From NCBI GenBank assembly GCA_037974335.1, contig CM075729.1, positions 118,860,434 through 118,924,433 of the forward strand: a DNA stretch of 64,000 nucleotides, in the 5' to 3' direction. The DNA is from Prionace glauca. Lineage: Eukaryota > Chordata > Chondrichthyes > Carcharhiniformes > Carcharhinidae. Shown here piece after piece: positions 39,701-48,700 of the stretch; the stretch's first letter is position 1, and every line of letters begins with the position of its first letter. Under the pieces are notes generated by a model. The model saw nothing but the letters and a program-made list of their open reading frames with translations. It was not told the origin of the DNA and did no database searches. A program made the translations under genes and the position numbers.

Positions 39701-42700
39701 AATACATGTTTATTTATTTCACTAAAATATTCAGAACAAACTCCAATATTAATTAAGTTCATTATTAAGTTCATTTGGAAAGTGAAGACCCTCTAATCTG
39801 GAACTCTGGCTACATCCTATTTATATTTGATTGATAGATCCTAAACCATTGTTGTGGCAGAATTAAAGGTTTCCAGTTAATTACTTGCATTTGCTAATAT
39901 AAATATAAATCTTATTTTTTCCATCAACTTTGGCTTTATTCCTTGTCTCTAAATTAGGCCACTTTTGACATTACTGAGACTGCAAATTTCAACTTTGAGA
40001 TCTAAATATAAGGTGGACAAAATCAATGCCTTTATTGGCTTTTGATCTTGATTTGTAATAATGCCACCCAAGGTAAATGTAGGAATATAAGGATTCCCTC
40101 CCTTGTGTGGGATAATGGTTGCTCATTTGGATTCAGAAACTGGTGCAGACAAATGGCCTCCTTCTGTTCCATCTGCCTAATTCTTACTCATACATTCTCT
40201 TCATTGTAGGTAAAATTAACAGCTGGTGGCACTGTGACACAGTGGTTAGCGCTGCTGCCTCACAGCTCCAGGGACCCAGATTCAGTTCCCAGCCTGGGGT
40301 CACTGAATGTGTGGAGTCTGCACATTCTCCCTGTGTCTGCGGGGGTTTCCTCTGCGTGCTCTGGTTTCCTCCCACAGTCTGAAAGACTAGCTGGTTAGAT
40401 GCATTGGCCATGCTAAATTCTCCCTGAACAGAGGCAGAAATGTGGACACTAGGGAATTTTCACAGTAACTTTGTTGCAGTGTTGATGTAAGCCTACTTGT
40501 GACTCTAATAAATAAACTTTAGTATAAAATCCACGTTCATATTTATTCATGGACACTATGACATAGTGGATTAATACCTATTCATTCATATGATTCATCA
40601 GAGTAAGTAGGGTGGTGAGGTGCGGGTGCGGGAGAGGGAAGTGCAGAAGCAGAGTGACTTGGACGTTTATGTGGAATGACCACTGAAGGTGACAGGACAG
40701 ATCATTAAGGCTATCATTAGGCATATAAAACTCTCAGCTTTATCAATAGTGACAAAATGAGTACAAGATGAAAGAAGCTATGTTAAACCCGTACAAAACA
40801 TCCATTCAGCCTTAGCTGGAGTATTGCATCTAGTTCTGGCTATTATAGAATCATAGAGGTTCACAGCATGGAAGCAGGCCCTTCAGCTCAACTTGTCCAT
40901 ACCACCCTTTTTTTAAAACTCCAAACGAGTCCCAATTGCCCGCATTTGGCCCAAATCCCTCTATATCCATCTTATCCATGTAACTGTCTAAGTGCTTTTT
41001 GAAAGACAAAGTTGTACCTGCCTCTACTACTACCTCTGGCAATTTGTTCCAGACACTCACCACCCTCTGTGTGAAAAAATTGCCCCTCTAGACACTTTTG
41101 CATCTCTCACTTTAAAACTATGCCCTCTAATTTTAGACTCCCCTACTTTTGGGAAAAGATATTAACTATCTTATCTGCCTAACTGATCTATGTCCTTCAT
41201 TACTTTATAGATCTCAGTACGGTCATTTTTCAGTCTTCTATGCTTCAGAGAAGGAAGCCTCTCCTTATAACTCAAACCATCAAGTCCAAGTAGCATCCTA
41301 GTAAGTCACTTCTGCACTGTTTCTAGTTTAATAATGTCCTTTCTATCATAGAATGCCCAGAAATGTACACAGTATTCCAAGTGTGGCCTTACCAACATCC
41401 TGTACAACTTCAACAAGAAATCCCAACTCCTGTATTCAATGTTCTGACCAATGAAACCAAGCATACTGAATGACTCCTTCAGTATTCTGTCCACCTGTGA
41501 TTCCACTTTTCAAGGCGGTGTGAACCTCTAAATCTCTTTGTTCCATAACTCTCCTCAATACCCTCCCATTAACTAAGTAAGTCCTGACCTGGTTCAATCT
41601 ACCAAAATGCATTACCTTCCTTTTATCTAAATTATCTGCCATTCATCAGTCCACTGGTCCAATTGATAAAAATCCCTTTGCAATCCAAGATAACCTTCTG
41701 AACTTTCCACTATGCCACCAATCTTGGTGCCATCTTCAAACTTACCAACCATGTCTCCTATATTCTCATCCAAATCATTAATAGCAAATGACAAATAACA
41801 ATGAATCCAGTGAGGTACATCATTGGTCACAGGTCTCCAGCTTGAAAAACAACCCTCTATAACCACTCTAATTCAGTTTTGTATCCATTTAGCTACCTCA
41901 CTCTGGACCCCATGAGATTTAATCATATGCAAAAGTCTACCACGTGGTACCTAGTCAAAAATCTTGTTAAAGTATCAGCTGGAGTATTGCATCTAGTTAA
42001 CAAAGAACAAAGAACAACCCAGCATGGGAAACAGGCCCTTCGGCCCAATGAGCCCGTGCCGCCATCTTAACAAAGCATTTTCCTACACCTACCTTGACCC
42101 ATGTGTATGCATATGGTACCCCATTGGAAACCACGTTCAGGGGAGAATAGTTTAGGCACAATTTGTTACGCCAATCAGCCTAACAGCACATCTTTGGGGT
42201 GTGGGAGGAAACCGGAGCACCCGGAGGAAACCCACGCAACCACAGGGAGAATGCGCAAACTCCCACAGACACTGGCCCAAATCCATGTATCTGCACAGCT
42301 AGCAGTGATAGTCACTGAGCTGTTGTGGTGCCCATCTGCTAGTCCAGTTTTAAGCACACACAACAACGCGAAGTACTAGGCCACTCTCGAAACATCCAAG
42401 AGCAGCCCACGCACGACCTACCGTGTGCATGCCCCTCGTTAGACAACAAGATGGACCGACACACCTGTACTCTTCGTACTCTTAATTGGTCTACCCTTTA
42501 TCATGTAACTACGCCCTGCATTATTCCTTCCAAAATGCATCACCTCGCATTTATCACGATTAAATTCCATCTGCCATTTATCTGCCCAATATATCAGCCT
42601 ATCTATGTCCTGCTCTGTCACCTGACAACCCTCTTCGCTCTCCGCCAATCCTGGCATCTTGGTGTCATCTGCAAACTTGCTGATCACACCATGTACGCCC

Positions 42701-45700
42701 TCTTCCAAGTCATTTATATACATTACGAAGAGAAGAGGCCCCAGTACTGAGCCCTGCGGCACACCACTGTTGACAGACCTCCAGCTAGAAAAGGACCCTT
42801 CCACTACTACTCTCTGTCTCCTGTTGCCTAGCCAGTTTTCAATCTATCTAGATACCTGTCCTTGTATCCCATGTGCCTTAGCCTTTTCTACCAGCCTACC
42901 GTGAGGGACTTTGTCAAACGCCTTACTGAAATCCATACAGATGACATCAACGGCTCGCCCATCGTCAACTGTTTTTGTCACCTCTTTAAAAAATTCTACC
43001 AGATTCGTAAGGCATGACCTCCCCTGAACAAAGCCATGTTGCGTATCCCTAATCAGATCGTAACGCTCCAAATGCTTATATATCTTATCCCTAAGAATTT
43101 TTTCCAACAACTTTCCTACCACTGATGTCAAACTCACTGTCCTATAATTACCAGGGTTATCCCTACTGCCCTTTTTAAACAGTGGTACCACATTAGCTAC
43201 CCTCCAGTCATCTAGGACCTCACCTGTGTCCAAAGAAGAGACAAAGATTTGTGTCAGAGGCCCAGCAATTTCATCTCTCACCTCCCTAAGCAGCCTGGGA
43301 TAAATGCCATCAGGTACCGGAGCTTTATCAGTTTTTATGCTACCTAAAAACCCTAACACTTCCTCCCTCGTAATGGATATTTCCTTCAACTGGTCTACAG
43401 CTCCCTCCAAGACATTACAAGACACCAAGCCCCTCTCCTTCATGAATACCAACACAAAGTATTCATTCAGGATCTCCCCCATTCCCTCAGACTTGATGCT
43501 TAGTTCCCCTCCTTTGTTCCTAAGAGGACCTATTTTCCCTCTAACCACTCTCTTGTTCCTAATATGAGTAAAATGCCTTTGGATTTTCCTTAATCCTATC
43601 AGCCAAAGCCATTTCATGCCCCCTTTTCGCCCTTCTAACTCCCCTTTTGAGCTCCCTCCTGCTCTCTCTATATTCCTCCACTGCTCTCTCCGTTCCCAGT
43701 TGTTTAGACCTAACATATATCTCTCTTTTCTTCCTGACCAAGTCCTCAATATCCGCTGTAATCCATGGCTGTCTAATTCTGCCTTTCCCATCCTTCCTCT
43801 TTACCGGCACATGCCTTTCCTGCAACATTATCAGTTTGCCCTTGAAAGCCTCCCACTTGCCAACTGTGGACTTACCCGCTAACAACCCCTCCCAATCAGT
43901 TTCATTCAGCTCCTTCCTAATCCGGCTATAGCTCGCCTTCCCCTAGTTCAGCACCCTCCCCTTCGGACGGCACTCATCCTTTTCCATTTTTATCCTAAAG
44001 TAGACAGACTTGTGGTCACTGTTAGCCACATGTTCACCTACTGCAACCTCAACCACCTGCCCCAGCTCATTACCCAACACTAAATCCAGTATAGCCCCCT
44101 CCCTAGTCAGGCTGGTTACGTACTGCTCCAATGACCCTTCCAACACACATTTTACAAATTCCTCCCCATCCATACCCCCACCTCTAGGCACCTTCCAATC
44201 TACTCCAGGAAGATTAAAGTCATCCACTACAACCACCCTATTCTTTCTGCACCTATCTAAAATGTCTTTACAAATGCCTTCTTCCACTTCCCTTGGGCTA
44301 TTGGGTGGCCTATAGTACACCCGTAGCATAGTAATCGCTCCCTTCCTATTCCTCAACTCCACCCACAGCGACTCAATCCCTAACTCCTCCATATTGTCCT
44401 CCCTCTGCACCGCTGTGATGTGCTCCTTTACTAACAGCGCCACCCCACCACCTCTCTTCAACCCTCCTCTGTCACACCTAAAACACTTATACCCAAGAAT
44501 ATTCAGCTGCCAGTCCTGCCCTTCCTTTAACCACGTCTCCGTCACTGCCACCACATCTAAATTCCTCACGAACATCAAGGCCCTAAGCTTATCCGTTTTA
44601 CCCGTCACATTCCTCACATTAAAACAGGCACAATCCAACCCTCCAGGCCCACTCGGATCCTCTCTTCCCCTGATAATATTCCTTTCACCCAAATCTACCC
44701 TGTTACCCAACTCGCTCCTGATCCCAGTTCCTATTGAGCTATCAGTCTCATCCCCACCCCCCCTCCATACTAGTTTAAACCCTGCCTAAACACTCCAGCT
44801 AACCTCCCTGCTAAGACATTTGTCCCCCTCCCATTCAAATGCTCTCCATCCCTCCTGTACAGGTGCCCTTCTCTCACAAATACTTCCCAGTGATCGACAA
44901 AAGTAAAGCCTTCTACCTTACACCAATCCCTCAGCCACGCATTCAGCTGCATGATCTCATTATTCCTAGCCCTGCTGGTACGAGGCAGCAGCCCAGAGAA
45001 TGCCACCCTGGAGGCCCTGCTCTTCAGCTTGGCCCCCAACTCCCTAAATTGCCTACATACTCTGCCTTCCTACATCCTTCTCTCCTGTGTGTATTATTAT
45101 TTCTGCTTGGGTCCCCTCATCTTTCAAAATTCCCTCTAGCCTCTCCGATACATCCTGTACCCCTGCTCCAGGGAGGCAGACTACCATTCTGCAGTCACAC
45201 TTTTGCCCACAGAACCGCCAATCAATTCCTTTGACCCTCCCATTTCCCACCACTATCTCATTGCCAGCCCCCTTCCTTCCCTCTGAGTCATTCTGGCCCT
45301 CCTGACATACCTTTTGTACCCCTGTTGATGCCTTTTGGGGGGGCCACTGGGGTAGTCTTTGGACCAGGACTATTCTTCTTCTTCTTCTTCTCCTTCCTAA
45401 CAGTTACCCACCCGTCCTGTCCCCCAGGCCCTGGGACCTCCACTTGTCCATGGTTCATAGCCATTATCTCCTCATTCTCCTTGACCAGAAATGCGTCCTC
45501 TAAATGCAGATCTAATTGCCCGACCCGGCCCCTCAAATGCTGCAGCTCTAAACATTTGATGCAGATGTGGGCCTTCAGGAGACGTGATGCCTCCAGGAAC
45601 TCCCACATGTGGCACCTAACACAGCTAAAGCGTCTCCCCATAGACCCTGCCATGTACCTGACCACCCTTGGAATTATATATACTGAAATGGAACACAGGA

Positions 45701-48700
45701 ATCATGGAACTAGTACCTCACCTTGCCTAAGCCTGCTCTCACCTAAGCCCTGCGAGCCAAAGCCCTTATAGCTCTCACTCTGCTCCCACTCACTCCGCTG
45801 CCCGCTGTCTATTACTGCCTTCTGGTTGTAAGGGTCCTCCCCCGGAGGTATAAAGGTGGGTATAGCCCTTGGACATGTCCCATGGCATTGCCACCTGGCA
45901 GATTGGCACTGCCATGTTGACACCATGCCAATGCTAACCTGGCAGTGCCAACCTTTGCTTGGAGGGGTGGGGGCGAACCTTTGTGGGAGCCTCAAGAGGG
46001 AGAAGTGGAGATTTCATTTAATTGTAGTTGTGGGGGGGGGGAGCAGACAAGGATTCTGGCATTGGCTATTTGGTTGGTGGTAGGGGTCTGTTATTCAGGG
46101 GGAAATGTGGAGGGAGGGGAGTTGCCGGCATGGACCATTGTATGGGTGTGGTGGGGAGAGGTGCCGGCTCCAATTGCAGTTGGGAAGCCCCTGAGATCTC
46201 CATGGTAGGGGAGGGTGGAGGTTTATTTGTGCCCTGATCAATACACCCTTTAAACATGGTGCCCCAATCTCTCTCTGAACTGTCAGGTTCTATCAGTTTG
46301 TTGAACCCTGGTTTTGAAGGCACTGTACAACTATTAAATTGTTATTATATTGAATGAAGAGACAATTGATGAGTTTCACATTGTGAACCTATTTCTAACT
46401 TGTCAACTCTTGTTGTGTGGTCTGGAAAAGTTTATCAGGCTTTGGCTTCAAAATGATAATTATGGTTAGAAAATAAGGTCACGGGGATACAGTCAGTTCT
46501 CTCTCAGTAAGCATTGAAAGCTTCTGTGTTGACCAGTGTATGAATGTTTTTTAATTTAAATATTAGTGATTAATTTTGTGATGAAGCCTCATTCTAAGTG
46601 ATTGCTGCTGATATTAATGGGCCAACACTTAGTGCATTCCAATGACAATCATTGTTCACTGAATGTTAAAGGAAACTATCGAAGATAAGTCATGGTGTGA
46701 TGGATATTTCAACTTTATCCTTCCACACAAGCTCGCATCACTCAACGTGCCCCTGGAATTGTGTCAGGAGTTTTTTCCGTTCTGATTCCCACCCCAGGAG
46801 ATTTTCAGTCCAATCTTTGCATAAAGAAATATTTTTTGATTAATTATTTGAACAACCTTCACACCAGTTTGCACACAATTCTCCCTCAGTGTACCCAGGA
46901 GTGTAGGGCTAGGGGATTTTCACAGTAACTTAATTGCAGCATTAATGTAAGGATATTTGTGACAAATAAGTAAACTTTACTTTACTTTATGTGGCATTTT
47001 TTCCTAACCTTAAAATGAATGGGTCAGAAACCAGATGAAAGTTCTGCTCAGATCACTTTATTTCAGTGATCAGAGCTAAAATAGGCATAATGAGTCACAG
47101 AGGTTTGCAGCGTGGAAACAGACCCTTTGGCCCAATTTGTCAATGCCACCCCTTTTTTTAACCACTAAGCTGTCCCAATAGTCCGCATTTGCTCCATACC
47201 CCTCAAATCCATCTTACATGTGTAAACGCTTTCTAAAAGACAAAATTGTACCCGCCTCCACTATTACATCTGGCAGATTGTTCCAGACACTGTCTGTATG
47301 AAAAAAATTGCCCCTCTGGACCCTTTTGTATCTCTCCCCTCTCACCTTAAACCTATGACCTCTAGTTTTAGACTCCTCTACCTTTGGGAAAAGATATTGA
47401 CTATCTGGCTGATCTATGCCCCTCATTATTTTACAAACCTCTATAAGATAATCCCTAAGCCTCCTATGCTCCAGATGAAAAGAATCCTAATCTATCTAGC
47501 CTCTCCTTATAACTCAAACCATCAAGTCCCAGTAGCATCCTAGTAAATCTTTTCTGCACTCCTAGTTTAACAATATACTTTCTATAATAGGGTGACCAGA
47601 ACTGTACACAATATTGCAAGTGTGGCCTTACCAATGTCTTGTACAATTTCAACAAGGTGTCCCAACTCCTGTATTCAATGTTCTAATCAATGAAATCAAG
47701 AATGCCAAATGGCTTCTTTATCACTCTGTCCACCTGTGACTCCACATTCAAGGAACCATGAACCTGTACCCCTAAGTCTCTTTCCATAACTCTCCCCAGT
47801 GCCCTACCATTAACTGAGTAAGTCCTGCCCTGGTTCAATCTACCAAAATGCATTACCTCACATGTATCTAAATTAAAATCCATCTGCCATTCGTCAGCCC
47901 ACTGGCCCAAATGATCAAGATCCTGCTGCAATCCTAGATAACCTTCTTCACTGTCCACAATGCCACCAATCAAGGTATATAAGCTTTTAAAAGGGTGAAC
48001 ATTAGATGCAAGATCCACCTATATATCCTACTCAGCAGCCTAGCCAAAATGACTTTAAAATTTTATTCCCTCCTATCTAGACTTTTTTTTTGCAGAACTA
48101 CAATTCCCCCAGATGTGTTTTACCTTAGCTGTGAACGCTTGACCATTCCCAATTGTAATTTGCTAAACCATTAACAATGGTGCATTCCCGCCCCCCACCC
48201 CCCCAAATCTCTCACCTCTCTCTCTCTCTCAAGTCTCACAACGCCAGATTAAAGCCCAACAAGTTTATTTGGTATCACAAACTTTTGGAGTTCTGCCCCT
48301 TCATCAGGTGAGTGGAGAGTTGGGTTCACAAACGGGACATTTATGAGCAAAGACACAATTGCAAAATAATTGTTGGAATGTGAGTCCTTTCAGGTAATCA
48401 AGGTTTTACAGGGACAGTCATTGCGAGCGGAGAGAGGGATAATCACAGACGAAAGAGGTATGAATTATCTCATGCCAGGGCAGTTATTTATGAAATCTAC
48501 CTCTCCACTCACCTGATGAAGGAGCGGCGCTCCGAATAAACCTTATGGACTTTAATCTGGTGTTTTGAGACTTCTCATTGTGCAACACCGGCAAACACCG
48601 GCTTCGCCACATCATCTCTCTCTCTATATATATAATACATATTTATCAGTCTCTTTCACAAGGACTCCCCAAAGTAACCAAGCTTTTAACCTAATACAAT

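Noticed and set aside
45325-45771. 148-codon plus-strand frame
   Set aside because: Antisense shadow of the CR1 ORF1 on the minus strand.
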